A stretch of 64,000 bases of DNA from Pseudooctadecabacter jejudonensis (lineage in GTDB: Bacteria > Pseudomonadota > Alphaproteobacteria > Rhodobacterales > Rhodobacteraceae): contig NZ_FWFT01000002.1 of NCBI RefSeq assembly GCF_900172275.1, positions 310,001-374,000 of the forward strand, given 5' to 3'. The translations under genes were made by a program, and so were the position numbers. Of this stretch, positions 1 through 8,021 are shown piece after piece; positions within the stretch are counted from its first letter, which is position 1; the number at the start of each line of letters is the position of its first letter. The notes below the pieces were generated by a model. That model was not told where the DNA came from, searched no databases, and saw only the letters and a list, made by a program, of their open reading frames with translations.

Positions 1-903
1 CGGGCCACGACGTTGCCCAATAAGCCCAGCGCATATCCCGCCATGCGCATATTGGCGGATCCGTTTCAGCCGACCGCCAACTGGGTCTATGTGATCATCG
101 CGATGGCCGTTCTGCATTTCGGCTTTGCCATCATCGTCACCCCGCTTGTCACTGTTTGGTATCAAAGCACTGCCGTCCTGAATGACCCAACACTGGCCGA
201 CGCCCTGATTGCAGGATCGACCCCTGCAGGGGTTCGGTGGAACCTCGCGTTTTTTGGGGTTTATGTGGCGCTCTTGTGGGGTCTCATGCGGATGTTGCAT
301 GGCCTGCCCCTGCGCACGCTCATTGGGCCGCCTGCCACAGCGATCGTCGCAGGTCTTAAAATTGGTCTCTACCTGATCCCCCTTTACGCGCTGTTGGTGA
401 TCCCTGCGGTGAGCGGGCCGCAGGTCTATCAAAACCTTGCATTGGTGGATTGGGTGCTGTTGCTACCCGCCACCCTGCCTTTGCTGTTCGTGCAAATCAG
501 CGCCGAGGAATTGGTCTTTCGCGGCTACCTGCAAAGCCACCTTGCCGCACTGAGCCGTCACCCCTTGATCTGGATGCTGATCCCGTCGGTGCTGTTTGGC
601 CTGATCCATTATGACGGGACCGAGCCTGCCTATTCTGCCTGGGCTTACGTCGTCTGGGCCACCGGCCTTGGGCTTGTTTGCGCAGATGTCACAGCGCGGC
701 ATGGCACCCTTGGGCCTGCATTGGCCATCCACTTCGTCAACAACATATCGGCGCTGCTTGTCGTCGCCGCGGACGACTGGCTTTATGGCGCGGCGCTTTA
801 TATTTGGCCGACCTTTGGAAAACCGTGGGAGCCATGGATCCCGTTTGAGGCGCTGTTCCTCCTCTGTCTTTGGCTGACAGCGCGACTGGCCATCCGCCGC
901 TGA
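1..903 (+). CDS. CPBP family intramembrane (CAAX-type) glutamic protease, 5' end uncertain
   Basis: Multi-pass membrane protein with the three CPBP/Abi signature blocks in order. SAEELVFRGYL supplies the EExxxR pair, VLFGLIHYD supplies FxxxH, and IHFVNN supplies HxxxN. These place the active site inside the membrane near the end of the middle third. The reading frame is open to the left edge of the window. A TTG at 13 and an ATG at 43 are both possible starts, and neither has a clear Shine-Dalgarno, so the N-terminus may lie upstream. Family members cleave prenylated or other membrane-embedded substrates, or act in bacteriocin self-immunity; the substrate here is unknown. accD follows after about 60 bases on the same strand. 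Confidence 0.8.
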   Translation, partial: RATTLPNKPSAYPAMRILADPFQPTANWVYVIIAMAVLHFGFAIIVTPLVTVWYQSTAVLNDPTLADALIAGSTPAGVRWNLAFFGVYVALLWGLMRMLHGLPLRTLIGPPATAIVAGLKIGLYLIPLYALLVIPAVSGPQVYQNLALVDWVLLLPATLPLLFVQISAEELVFRGYLQSHLAALSRHPLIWMLIPSVLFGLIHYDGTEPAYSAWAYVVWATGLGLVCADVTARHGTLGPALAIHFVNNISALLVVAADDWLYGAALYIWPTFGKPWEPWIPFEALFLLCLWLTARLAIRR

Positions 904-963
904 CGTTGATTGCAATTCAGCCCCCGTCTGATTATCTGAACGCAACGTCATATCGAGGCCCCC

Positions 964-1902
964 ATGAACTGGATTTCCAACTACGTCCGCCCGCGCATCA
1001 ATTCGATCTTTTCGCGCCGTGAGGTGCCCGAAAACCTGTGGTCGAAATGCGACGAATGCGGCACGATGCTGTTTCACCGCGAACTGGCCGAAAACCTGAA
1101 CGTTTGCACGTCTTGCGGCCATCATATGCAGATCAGCCCACGGGACCGGTTCGCAAACCTGTTCGACGGCGGCGCCTTTGCCGAAGTTGACGTGCCCGTC
1201 CCCAATGCCGACCCGCTGAACTTTCGTGACCAAAAGAAATATCCCGATCGCCTGAAGGCCGCGCAAAAGCAAACGGATGAAAAAGAGGCCATGCTGGTCG
1301 GCACCGGCGACATGGGGCGCACGCCGATTGTGGCCGCCTGTCAGGACTTCAGCTTTATGGCGGGGTCGATGGGCATGTATGTGGGCAACGCCATCATTGC
1401 GGCCGCTGAAAAGGCGGTAGAGCGTCAATGCCCCCTTATTCTGTTTACCGCTGCAGGCGGCGCACGGATGCAGGAAGGCATCCTCAGCCTGATGCAAATG
1501 CCGCGGACCACCGTGGCCATCGAAATGCTGAAAGAAGCGAACCTGCCCTACATCGTGGTCCTCACCCACCCGACCACGGGGGGTGTCACAGCCAGCTATG
1601 CCATGCTGGGAGATGTCCACATCGCTGAACCCAATGCCCTGATTTGCTTTGCTGGCCCGCGCGTTATCGAACAAACGATCCGCGAAAAACTGCCCGAAGG
1701 GTTTCAACGGGCGGAATACCTGCTCGATCACGGTATGCTGGACCGCGTCACAGAACGTGGCAAGATGCGCGACGAGCTGATTACAATCACCCGCATGCTG
1801 ATGGGCCTGGACCCCGCAATCACTGGCGATCTGCCCGCACCAGACATAACCGAAGCCGAGGATATGCTTGAGGCTGTAAAAGGCGAAGACAGCACGTCAT
1901 GA
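964..1902 (+). CDS. accD: Acetyl-CoA carboxylase, carboxyltransferase subunit beta
   Basis: Beta subunit of the carboxyltransferase, which moves the carboxyl group from biotin-BCCP to acetyl-CoA to give malonyl-CoA, the committed step of fatty acid synthesis. The N-terminal zinc ribbon is complete (Cys29, Cys32, Cys48, Cys51 in CDECG and CTSCG). The crotonase-fold body carries the usual [11 protein letters not shown] and [16 protein letters not shown] blocks. The length of 312 residues is normal for the family. The stop overlaps the next start (ATGA), so the downstream membrane protein is probably co-translated, with folC further on: a standard alphaproteobacterial accD-folC arrangement. Confidence 0.97.
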   Translation: MNWISNYVRPRINSIFSRREVPENLWSKCDECGTMLFHRELAENLNVCTSCGHHMQISPRDRFANLFDGGAFAEVDVPVPNADPLNFRDQKKYPDRLKAAQKQTDEKEAMLVGTGDMGRTPIVAACQDFSFMAGSMGMYVGNAIIAAAEKAVERQCPLILFTAAGGARMQEGILSLMQMPRTTVAIEMLKEANLPYIVVLTHPTTGGVTASYAMLGDVHIAEPNALICFAGPRVIEQTIREKLPEGFQRAEYLLDHGMLDRVTERGKMRDELITITRMLMGLDPAITGDLPAPDITEAEDMLEAVKGEDSTS

Positions 1903-2294
1903 TCCCCCTGCAGGGTGGCACTGCCGCCGGGGCCGCTATTGTTGCCAGCCTGTACTGGATCGGGGCCCTCAAGGAACGCAGCGGTCTTGCGGTACTGGTG
2001 GCTGCCGTGGCCTTTTTCTGGCCGGTATTCGCCTTTCAGGCCGGGGCGGGCAATGCCACCATCGCGCTGCACAGCCTTATCTTTATCGCCTTCGCAGCCC
2101 TAGCTGCGTTCGGGTTTCGAACCAGCGCGCGGTTTCTGGCCGGTCTGCTGATAGCCCACGGTGCGCTTGACGGCGTTCTGTTTTTCACTGGCCATCCCGG
2201 CCCTCATTGGTGGCCTGCTTTCTGCGCCAGCCTCGATATCACTGCAGGGCTTGCGCTGCTTGTCCTGATCCACAAAAACAAGGTTGCGGCCTGA
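1899..2294 (+). CDS. Small integral membrane protein of unknown function between accD and folC
   Basis: 131 residues, almost entirely hydrophobic, with about four predicted membrane spans and few charged residues outside the KER loop near residue 24 and the HKNK tail. I do not recognise a named family. The start ATG overlaps the accD stop by four bases, which argues that it is a real translated gene and part of the accD operon. About 78 bases separate it from folC. Nothing in the sequence indicates a catalytic role; a small membrane accessory or sensor protein is as far as the evidence goes. Confidence 0.7.
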   Translation: MIPLQGGTAAGAAIVASLYWIGALKERSGLAVLVAAVAFFWPVFAFQAGAGNATIALHSLIFIAFAALAAFGFRTSARFLAGLLIAHGALDGVLFFTGHPGPHWWPAFCASLDITAGLALLVLIHKNKVAA

Positions 2295-2372
2295 TGCGCC
2301 GGGCCTGCTTCATCTGACCCTAAAAACTCCCCCCGGAGGGCCGCCCTCCTCTCGCTCCAAAGGCCCCTGATC

Positions 2373-3641
2373 ATGCCCCAATCCTCCGACCTGATCCTAG
2401 ACCGCATGATGGCCCTGCACCCCAAGGTCATCGACCTTACGCTTGATCGGATGTGGCGCCTGCTGGATGCCTTGGGCAACCCGCAGGACCGCTTGCCCCC
2501 GGTCATCCATATCGCAGGCACCAATGGCAAAGGCAGCACGCAGGCAATGATCCGCGCGGGGCTTGAGGCCACGGGCGCAAAGGTTCACGCCTATACCTCC
2601 CCCCATCTGGCACGCTTTCACGAACGCATCCGGCTGGCGGGCACGCTGATCACCGAAGAGTCGCTGACCGAAACGCTGGACCGGTGCTATGTCGCCAACA
2701 ATGGCGCCGACATTACGTATTTTGAGATCACAACGGCGGCGGCCCTTTTGGCCTTCGCCGAAACGCCCGCAGATTACACGCTGCTTGAGGTCGGTCTTGG
2801 CGGGCGCCTGGACGCCACCAACGTCATGACCCCGCGCCTAAGCATTATCACCCCCGTGGACCTTGATCACCAACAATTCCTGGGCGACACGATCGAGGCC
2901 ATCGCGGGTGAAAAGGCCGGCATCATCAAACCGCAAACCCCCGTCATCGTGGGCCCCCAACATGACACCGCGATGGAGGTGATTGAACGCAAAGCCATGC
3001 GCGAGACTGCACCGCTTATTGCCCACGGCCAACATTTCCACGTCACCCGCGAACACGACCGCCTCATCTACCAAGACGAAACGCGACTTCTCGATCTGCC
3101 GCTGCCCGCGCTGCCTGGCCCTCACCAGATCCAGAACGCGGGCGCGGTGCTGGCCGCTCTGTGCCATCTTGGCGCAGATGAGCTGGCCTGCGAGGCCGCG
3201 ATGACCAACGCCACTTGGCCTGCACGTATGCAGCGGGTCACGAGCGGCCCGCTCGTGGATCGCTGCAGCCCTGCCGAGCTTTGGCTCGATGGCGGGCACA
3301 ACCCAGCGGCGGGCCATGCCATCGCCGCGACGCTGGCGGCTTTGCCCGTAAAGCCGACGCACCTGATTTGCGGCATGCTGAACACCAAGGACGTGACAGG
3401 CTTTATGGCGTCGCTTGCCCCCCATGCGGCCACTCTCACGGCGGTCTCAATCCCCGGTGAGGCCAACACCCTGCCTGCGGAGGCCACCGCTGCCGCGGCA
3501 ACCTCAGCAGGGATCGCCGCGACGACAGCGCCGGACCTTTACGCAGCCCTTGACGCGATCACGGACACAGCCCCCCATGCGCGCATCCTAATCTGCGGAT
3601 CGTTGTATTTTGCGGGCCACGTCTTGCGGGAAAACACATGA
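2373..3641 (+). CDS. folC: Bifunctional folylpolyglutamate synthase / dihydrofolate synthase
   Basis: Mur-ligase family enzyme that adds glutamate to dihydropteroate and to reduced folates using ATP. The P-loop AGTNGKGST lies at residues 48-56. It is followed by the family block YTSPHLARFHERIR, the second-domain LEVGLGGRLDATN, and the C-terminal LDGGHNPAAG. The length of 422 residues is typical. An imperfect GGAGG/CCTCC inverted repeat at 2335-2349 lies just ahead of the start and might affect initiation. The stop overlaps the next gene by four bases. Confidence 0.95.
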   Translation: MPQSSDLILDRMMALHPKVIDLTLDRMWRLLDALGNPQDRLPPVIHIAGTNGKGSTQAMIRAGLEATGAKVHAYTSPHLARFHERIRLAGTLITEESLTETLDRCYVANNGADITYFEITTAAALLAFAETPADYTLLEVGLGGRLDATNVMTPRLSIITPVDLDHQQFLGDTIEAIAGEKAGIIKPQTPVIVGPQHDTAMEVIERKAMRETAPLIAHGQHFHVTREHDRLIYQDETRLLDLPLPALPGPHQIQNAGAVLAALCHLGADELACEAAMTNATWPARMQRVTSGPLVDRCSPAELWLDGGHNPAAGHAIAATLAALPVKPTHLICGMLNTKDVTGFMASLAPHAATLTAVSIPGEANTLPAEATAAAATSAGIAATTAPDLYAALDAITDTAPHARILICGSLYFAGHVLRENT

Positions 3642-4174
3642 TCCGCGCGGCTGCCGTTCTGTGCGCCTTTGCCCTGCCCGCGCAGGCTGCGGATTTCGAA
3701 TTCTGCTGGGACGGCGACAATGGATATCGCATGGAAGGATCCATGACGGTGCCCGATGCGCTGTTGAACCGCCCGCTTTTGACGCACAACGACGTCACCG
3801 CGTTTTTCATTCAAGGGTTTCAGGACGATGTGTTTCTTGGCTCTTGGGATCTGAGCCAGCTGACGCCCGAGACCTCTTGGAACCTCAGCTTTGATCCGCG
3901 CGGGATGGTTTTTCCCACCGGCGGTATGCACGACAGCCCCAAAGGCCAGGCGTGGAACGCGGGCGGGCGCGCGGATGATTGCGGAGATCCGGGGTTTGGC
4001 TTCAATTCCGGCACCAACGCGCAGGATCTTTGCGTCAACAACGTCTGGCGCACCGACAGTATGATCAGCCGCTACACGCGCTTTCCTGTCTTTCCTGCAG
4101 GCAGCACCACCCTTGATTGCGGCGGTGCGCCCTTGCTTGGGCATCTGATCACCCCGCGATCCTCAGCCAGTTGA
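3638..4174 (+). CDS. Secreted protein of unknown function, folC-coupled
   Basis: 178 residues beginning with a short Sec signal (MIRAAAVLCAFALPAQAAD, cleavage predicted after AQA). The mature part is rich in aromatic residues, glycine and asparagine (for example WNLSFDPRGMVFPTGG) and contains about four cysteines that could form disulfides in the periplasm. I do not recognise the family. The start overlaps the folC stop (ATGA), so it is probably translated from the accD-folC transcript, which appears to end at the hairpin at 4196-4216. Confidence 0.7.
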   Translation: MIRAAAVLCAFALPAQAADFEFCWDGDNGYRMEGSMTVPDALLNRPLLTHNDVTAFFIQGFQDDVFLGSWDLSQLTPETSWNLSFDPRGMVFPTGGMHDSPKGQAWNAGGRADDCGDPGFGFNSGTNAQDLCVNNVWRTDSMISRYTRFPVFPAGSTTLDCGGAPLLGHLITPRSSAS

Positions 4175-4195
4175 ACGCGACAGTTTCCAAAAAAT

Positions 4196-4216
4196 CGAAT
4201 CACCAGATTCGTTTTT
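4196..4216 (+). terminator. Rho-independent terminator after the accD-folC operon
   Basis: Six-base-pair stem CGAATC-ACCA-GATTCG followed directly by TTTTT and preceded by a run of A, so it could also work in the reverse direction. It sits 21 bases after the last stop codon of the operon and just before the promoter-like sequence of the next gene. Confidence 0.7.
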
Positions 4217-4219
4217 CCT

Positions 4220-4249
4220 TTGACGCCTGATTCGTTCTCGCTCTATATC
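4220..4249 (+). promoter_or_regulatory. Sigma-70-type promoter for the first rhodanese-fold gene
   Basis: TTGACG at 4220-4225, then a 17-18 base spacer and CTATAT/TATATC at 4243-4249. The coding start is at 4328, giving a leader of roughly 70 bases. The same TTG could be read as the start of a longer frame, but the promoter reading and the signal peptide at 4328 argue against that. Confidence 0.55.
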
Positions 4250-4327
4250 TTGTTTTTAAGTCTATTTGAGCGCAGGCCTGCCAGCCGTCACACCAGATAT
4301 TGCGCTTACGTCGTTGGGGGACGGAAG

Positions 4328-4942
4328 ATGAAACGCGCAAGTATAGCGTGCATTTTGACAACAGTGACCAGCGCCGCGGCTGCGCAATCCCTGCCCGTGA
4401 CTGACGACGCGGTCTTTACGTTCAACGGTCAGGAAATCACGATCTCCCGGTCGTCTGTGCTGCCCGACACCAGCTTTGACGTGGTCAGCCGTGCGCTGTC
4501 AGATTGCCTGCAGCCCTGCCTGTCGCCCATGACGGCGGCGCGCAACGTCGCCACAGTGGGAGAGCTTGATGTGATCGAATTCATGTCAGGCCCGCTGGAG
4601 AATGGCGACGGTCTGTTGGTGGATGCCCGCCTGCCCGAAGACCGCAGCGCGGGGTATATCCCCGCCTCCGTCAACATCCCGTCGGCCACCGTGGCCGAAA
4701 CCAACCCCTTTCGCGATGAAATCCTCATGGCGCTTGGCGCTGAGCAATATCAAGGCATCTTCAACTTCGAAGGCGCGATGGACCTTGTCGTCTACGACGA
4801 CGGCCCCGCCACCCAGGATGCCCCCGTTTTTATCCAAGACATGTTGGCTGCGGGATATCCTGCGAACAAGATCCACTATTACCGTGGCGGCATGCAGGTC
4901 TGGACGACCTTGGGTCTGACAACAACACGGGCCGCGCAATGA
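4328..4942 (+). CDS. Secreted rhodanese-fold protein without catalytic cysteine (paralog 1)
   Basis: 204 residues: a Sec signal (MKRASIACILTTVTSAAAAQ), a short N-terminal module with a CLQPCL pair, then a rhodanese domain. Landmarks are LLVDARLPEDRSAGYIPASVNIP (the CH2A/DxR region) and the C-terminal YYRGGMQVW. The catalytic loop, normally YCxxGxRS, reads VVYDDGPAT, so Asp stands where the sulfur-carrying Cys should be. Thiosulfate sulfurtransferase activity is therefore unlikely; a binding or scaffold role is an inference. The start was chosen for the GGGGGACGGAAG Shine-Dalgarno and the signal peptide. The next gene encodes a paralog with the same architecture. Confidence 0.8.
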   Translation: MKRASIACILTTVTSAAAAQSLPVTDDAVFTFNGQEITISRSSVLPDTSFDVVSRALSDCLQPCLSPMTAARNVATVGELDVIEFMSGPLENGDGLLVDARLPEDRSAGYIPASVNIPSATVAETNPFRDEILMALGAEQYQGIFNFEGAMDLVVYDDGPATQDAPVFIQDMLAAGYPANKIHYYRGGMQVWTTLGLTTTRAAQ

Positions 4943-5042
4943 CCCCCATGTGGCGCGCCCCAACTTCGCATCAGGCCTTGCCCGCCTGACGCGACACGCA
5001 ACACCGCACCCCATGGTGCGATACGATCTTGGCAGGGCGGGG

Positions 5043-5063
5043 GGGCGAGCCTTGGGCTCGTCC
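5043..5063 (+). terminator. Likely hairpin terminator between the two rhodanese-fold genes
   Basis: Nine-pair stem (GGGCGAGCC / GGCTCGTCC, one G-U pair) with loop TTG, followed by TTCTGTTTC. It lies about 100 bases after the stop of paralog 1 and well ahead of the start of paralog 2, suggesting that the two genes are transcribed separately. Confidence 0.5.
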
Positions 5064-5204
5064 TTCTGTTTCAACAGGCAACGGTGGCCGTCTTGGGGCG
5101 CGCCCGGACCACCGCGAAAAACCAGCAGGCGCGCCCCACGAATTCACAGCCCACACGGGCAGAGCACAATGGCGCGCAAGACGTCGAAGCAAAAGGAAGG
5201 GCAT

Positions 5205-5843
5205 ATGGGACACACCGCAGTCGCAGCTATCACAGCCGTTCTTTTGGCATGGAGCACCGCCGCTGTCGCGCAAGACGTGCGCATCACCACGTTCAAAGGG
5301 TCCAGCACGTTCACCTTGAACGGTGAAACCTTTACCGTCATTCGCAACCCCGACACCTCTGCTGTGATCACTGGCGACTTTGCCCGGACCTCTCGTGCGT
5401 GCCCGCCTGATTGTCTGCAGCCGATGGTCGCGGCAACCGGCGTTGCAACCTTGGGTGAGCTTGAGGTTCTGGCGTTTCTCGAAACCGCTGTCACCGAAGG
5501 CCGTGGCCTGTTGATTGATGCCCGCGCGTCGGACGACTACGCCACAGGCGCAATCCCTGGGTCTGTCAACATTCCCGCAATCACATTGTCCGCTGAAAAC
5601 CGGTTTCGCAAAGACATCCTGCGGGCCTTGGGCGCTGTCGACATCAACGACGAAACGATGACTTTCGATGGCGCGATGGATCTGACGTTCTATGGCGGCG
5701 GCGCTTGGTCGTCTGACGCGCCTGACGCCATTTCTTACCTGATCGAGGCGGGCTATCCGCCGTCAAAACTCCGCTTTTACCGTGGCGGGCTGCAGGCTTG
5801 GTTGTCTGTCGGTCTGTCCATTCTTTTGTCGCCCAACGGCTAA
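5205..5843 (+). CDS. Secreted rhodanese-fold protein without catalytic cysteine (paralog 2)
   Basis: 212 residues: a signal peptide (MGHTAVAAITAVLLAWSTAA, cleaved near VAQ), the CPPDCLQP cysteine pair, then a rhodanese domain with LLIDARASDDYATGAIPGSVNIP and FYRGGLQAW. The active-loop position reads TFYGGGAWSSD, so Gly replaces the catalytic Cys. The start at 5205 has AAGGAAGG at good spacing; an ATG at 5169 is possible but would put a Lys-rich stretch ahead of the signal. Like paralog 1, it probably acts in the periplasm as a non-enzymatic domain. The two differ in the substituted residue, which suggests that the cysteine is dispensable in this family rather than lost in one copy. Confidence 0.8.
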   Translation: MGHTAVAAITAVLLAWSTAAVAQDVRITTFKGSSTFTLNGETFTVIRNPDTSAVITGDFARTSRACPPDCLQPMVAATGVATLGELEVLAFLETAVTEGRGLLIDARASDDYATGAIPGSVNIPAITLSAENRFRKDILRALGAVDINDETMTFDGAMDLTFYGGGAWSSDAPDAISYLIEAGYPPSKLRFYRGGLQAWLSVGLSILLSPNG

Positions 5844-5864
5844 CGCACTGAAAGTTCTCATTCC

Positions 5865-6785
5865 ATGATCCGTATCGTTGTTGCCCTGACCGCCTTTGCC
5901 GTTTTTGTCTGTGCCCTGATCGTCTTTCGCCCGTTTGGAGGCGATGACACCCAAGTGGCCGACCGCCTAGGCACCCCCGTAGAGGTCACCCCAGAAGTGG
6001 CCAATGTAGCCGAGGATATCGCAACCGAGGCCACGCGCGCGGCCACGCCGGATATCACCTCTGTGGTGGATGCGGCACTGGCGGCCACCACACCGCTGAT
6101 CACGGACCCAGACACGGGTCTTATTGATGCGCCGCGCCGCGTTGACGTGGCCCGGCCCAATACCGACGACACGCATCTGAATGACATGACGAACAACGTG
6201 CTGGCGGAACTGGGCTTTGCCGGTGTGGAACCTGTCACGACCAACAGCCAAGTGCTGCGCGAATCGACCTCGGAAATTCTGGCCGGGATTGAGGCCGCGA
6301 CCGGTCAACGTTCGGTCTTGCAGGAACGCGATACGCTTGAGGCGATCGTGGTGGCGGCCTTGCGGTCGGGCACGAGTGACGAAGACATCGACACCATGGT
6401 GAACGAGGCGGCCGCAGCGGGCACCGTGGCAGTGCCTGAAATCCTTGTGACATCCGATGGGCGCGTCGACACACACGTCCTTCTGGATAACATCATCGTA
6501 CAGGCCCAGATTGCAGCTGGCGGCCCTGCCCCTGCGATCCCCGATGTCTCCCCCGATGAGGTGGACGGCATGGAAGTGCGCATCGTCCAGCAAGCCACCG
6601 ACACCGTGCAGGCCCGGTTTTATACCGTTCAGCGCGGCGACAGCCTTGGGGCGATTTCCATCAAGTTTTTTGGCTCAATCGAACACTTTGAGGCGATCTT
6701 CGAGGCCAACCGGGGGCTGCTGTCCAGCCCAGATCGCATCCGCGTCGGTCAACGGCTGGTGATCCCGCAGTTGGACGAAGCCTAG
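5865..6785 (+). CDS. Membrane-anchored LysM peptidoglycan-binding protein
   Basis: 306 residues. One N-terminal membrane anchor (residues about 1-23) is followed by a long Ala/Thr/Val/Asp-rich low-complexity linker. A single C-terminal LysM domain (about residues 253-302) begins YTVQRGDSLGAISIKFFGS and ends DRIRVGQRLVIP. LysM binds the glycan backbone of peptidoglycan, so the protein probably tethers the inner membrane to the wall or localises a partner. There is no catalytic domain. It ends only 12 bases from the end of zapE, which is encoded on the other strand. Confidence 0.85.
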   Translation: MIRIVVALTAFAVFVCALIVFRPFGGDDTQVADRLGTPVEVTPEVANVAEDIATEATRAATPDITSVVDAALAATTPLITDPDTGLIDAPRRVDVARPNTDDTHLNDMTNNVLAELGFAGVEPVTTNSQVLRESTSEILAGIEAATGQRSVLQERDTLEAIVVAALRSGTSDEDIDTMVNEAAAAGTVAVPEILVTSDGRVDTHVLLDNIIVQAQIAAGGPAPAIPDVSPDEVDGMEVRIVQQATDTVQARFYTVQRGDSLGAISIKFFGSIEHFEAIFEANRGLLSSPDRIRVGQRLVIPQLDEA

Positions 6786-6797
6786 CGACCAGCCCCC

Positions 6798-7874
6798 TTA
6801 GGCTGACCGGCCCCAATCCGCGCCTTGCATTTCGCGCAGTCGGCTGGCCGTACGTTCGAATTCGAACACCCCTTCGCCTTCGAGGTACAACATCTCGGGC
6901 ACGGCGGCTGCGGACGCGATCAGCCGCACTTTGCCTTCGTAAAGCGTATCAATCAACGTCACGAACCGCTTGGCTTCGTTGAAGTTGGAGCGCCCCAGGG
7001 TTGGAATGTCCTCTAGCACCAAAACACGCACAGCGGCGGCGACGGCCAGATAATCCGCAGGACCCAAGGGCGTGCCGCACAAGTCGCGGAACCGCGCGCG
7101 GGCCACACCATTGGCAAAGGCCGGCAACACCACATCGCGCCCCTTGACCCGCAACGTCAGCGGGGGTGCTGCTCCGTTCGTAAGGTCATCCCACACCTGA
7201 TCAATCTGAGCCCGCGCCTGTGCCGTCAAAGGTGTAAAATAGGTTGGGGTTCCCGCCAAAACGCCTTGCCGGTAATCGGTGTCACTGGCCAATTCGTGGA
7301 CCACCATCTTTTCCTTGAGCAGCGCAATAAATGGCAAAAACAATTGTCGGTTCAGGCCGTCTTTATACAAATCGTCAGGCACCCTGTTGGAGGTCGTCAC
7401 CACCGTGACGCCTGCGGCAAACAATGCTTCGAACAAACGCCCAACGATCATTGCATCGGTGATGTCGCTGATCTGCATTTCGTCGAACGCCAGAAATCGG
7501 ACCCGACCCGCCAAATCGGCCGCGACAGGGGCAATGGCATCGTCCACGCCATCCGAACGGGCCGTCGCAATTGCGCCATGGACCCACTGCATGAACGCAT
7601 GGAAATGTTGCCGTTCCTTGGGGACTTCGATCAAATCATAGAGCATATCCATCAACATGGATTTTCCACGCCCGACGCCACCCCAAAGATAAAGCCCCTT
7701 TGGTCCTTGGGCGGGCGTGGCCTTGCGAAACCAGCCAGCCTTGGGGGCCTCTGGCGCGTCCAGAACGGCGCGGCGCACTCGGTCCATTTCAGGCAACGCG
7801 GCCCGCTGGACGGGGTCTTCGGTCAAATCCCCTGCTGCGACGCGCGCCGCGTATTCTTCCATTACAGATCGCAT
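6798..7874 (-). CDS. zapE: Cell division protein ZapE (AFG1-like ATPase)
   Basis: AFG1/LACE1-type P-loop ATPase. Walker A GGVGRGKS lies at residues 65-72, Walker B is FLAFDEMQISD, and the sensor region is VVTTSNRVPDDLYKDGLNR. The length of 358 residues is normal. In Escherichia coli, ZapE associates with the Z-ring and modulates it under low oxygen; mitochondrial homologs handle membrane protein quality control. The start is supported by GAGGGG ahead of ATG. Its leader contains the GC-rich motif at 7901-7921, with tandem palindromes further upstream. Confidence 0.93.
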   Translation of the reverse strand: MRSVMEEYAARVAAGDLTEDPVQRAALPEMDRVRRAVLDAPEAPKAGWFRKATPAQGPKGLYLWGGVGRGKSMLMDMLYDLIEVPKERQHFHAFMQWVHGAIATARSDGVDDAIAPVAADLAGRVRFLAFDEMQISDITDAMIVGRLFEALFAAGVTVVTTSNRVPDDLYKDGLNRQLFLPFIALLKEKMVVHELASDTDYRQGVLAGTPTYFTPLTAQARAQIDQVWDDLTNGAAPPLTLRVKGRDVVLPAFANGVARARFRDLCGTPLGPADYLAVAAAVRVLVLEDIPTLGRSNFNEAKRFVTLIDTLYEGKVRLIASAAAVPEMLYLEGEGVFEFERTASRLREMQGADWGRSA

Positions 7875-7900
7875 GGTGGCCCCTCTTTTGTCTTTGTTTC

Positions 7901-7921
7901 AGAAATATCCCCGCCGGAGGC
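7901..7921 (-). repeat. Short intergenic motif (GGCGGGGATATTTCTGA on the minus strand)
   Basis: Read on the minus strand, a CTCCGG block precedes GGCGGGGATATTTCTGA, about 27 bases before the zapE start. A similar block (CCGCGGGATATATTTTGA) lies at 60252-60272, ahead of ctpA. I recognise this kind of motif as frequent in Rhodobacteraceae intergenic regions; its function is not known to me. Confidence 0.4.
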
Positions 7922-7943
7922 AACAAAATTCCAGAATTTTGTT
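7922..7943. repeat. Perfect palindrome, 10-base arms, first of a tandem pair
   Basis: AACAAAATTC, two bases, then GAATTTTGTT. It lies between the divergent zapE and MFS genes and is separated by two bases from a second palindrome with the same AAAATTC/GAATTTT core. It may be a regulator binding site or a structured intergenic element. Confidence 0.6.
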
Positions 7944-7945
7944 TT

Positions 7946-7967
7946 GCTAAAATTCCGGAATTTTAGC
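7946..7967. repeat. Perfect 22-base palindrome, second of the pair
   Basis: Arms GCTAAAATTCC / GGAATTTTAGC with no spacer. The core is shared with the palindrome at 7922-7943; the centre-to-centre distance is 24 bases. It lies about 55 bases ahead of the MFS start. Confidence 0.6.
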
Positions 7968-8021
7968 CCGCAACGTGTAAAGAAAATTGACGCGCCTGCA
8001 CCCAGACGCCACGGTGCGGCC

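Noticed and set aside
463-1731. 422-codon minus-strand frame across the CPBP and accD genes
   Set aside because: It spans two genes with clear motifs on the other strand, has a His/Gln/Arg-rich composition and no recognisable domain.
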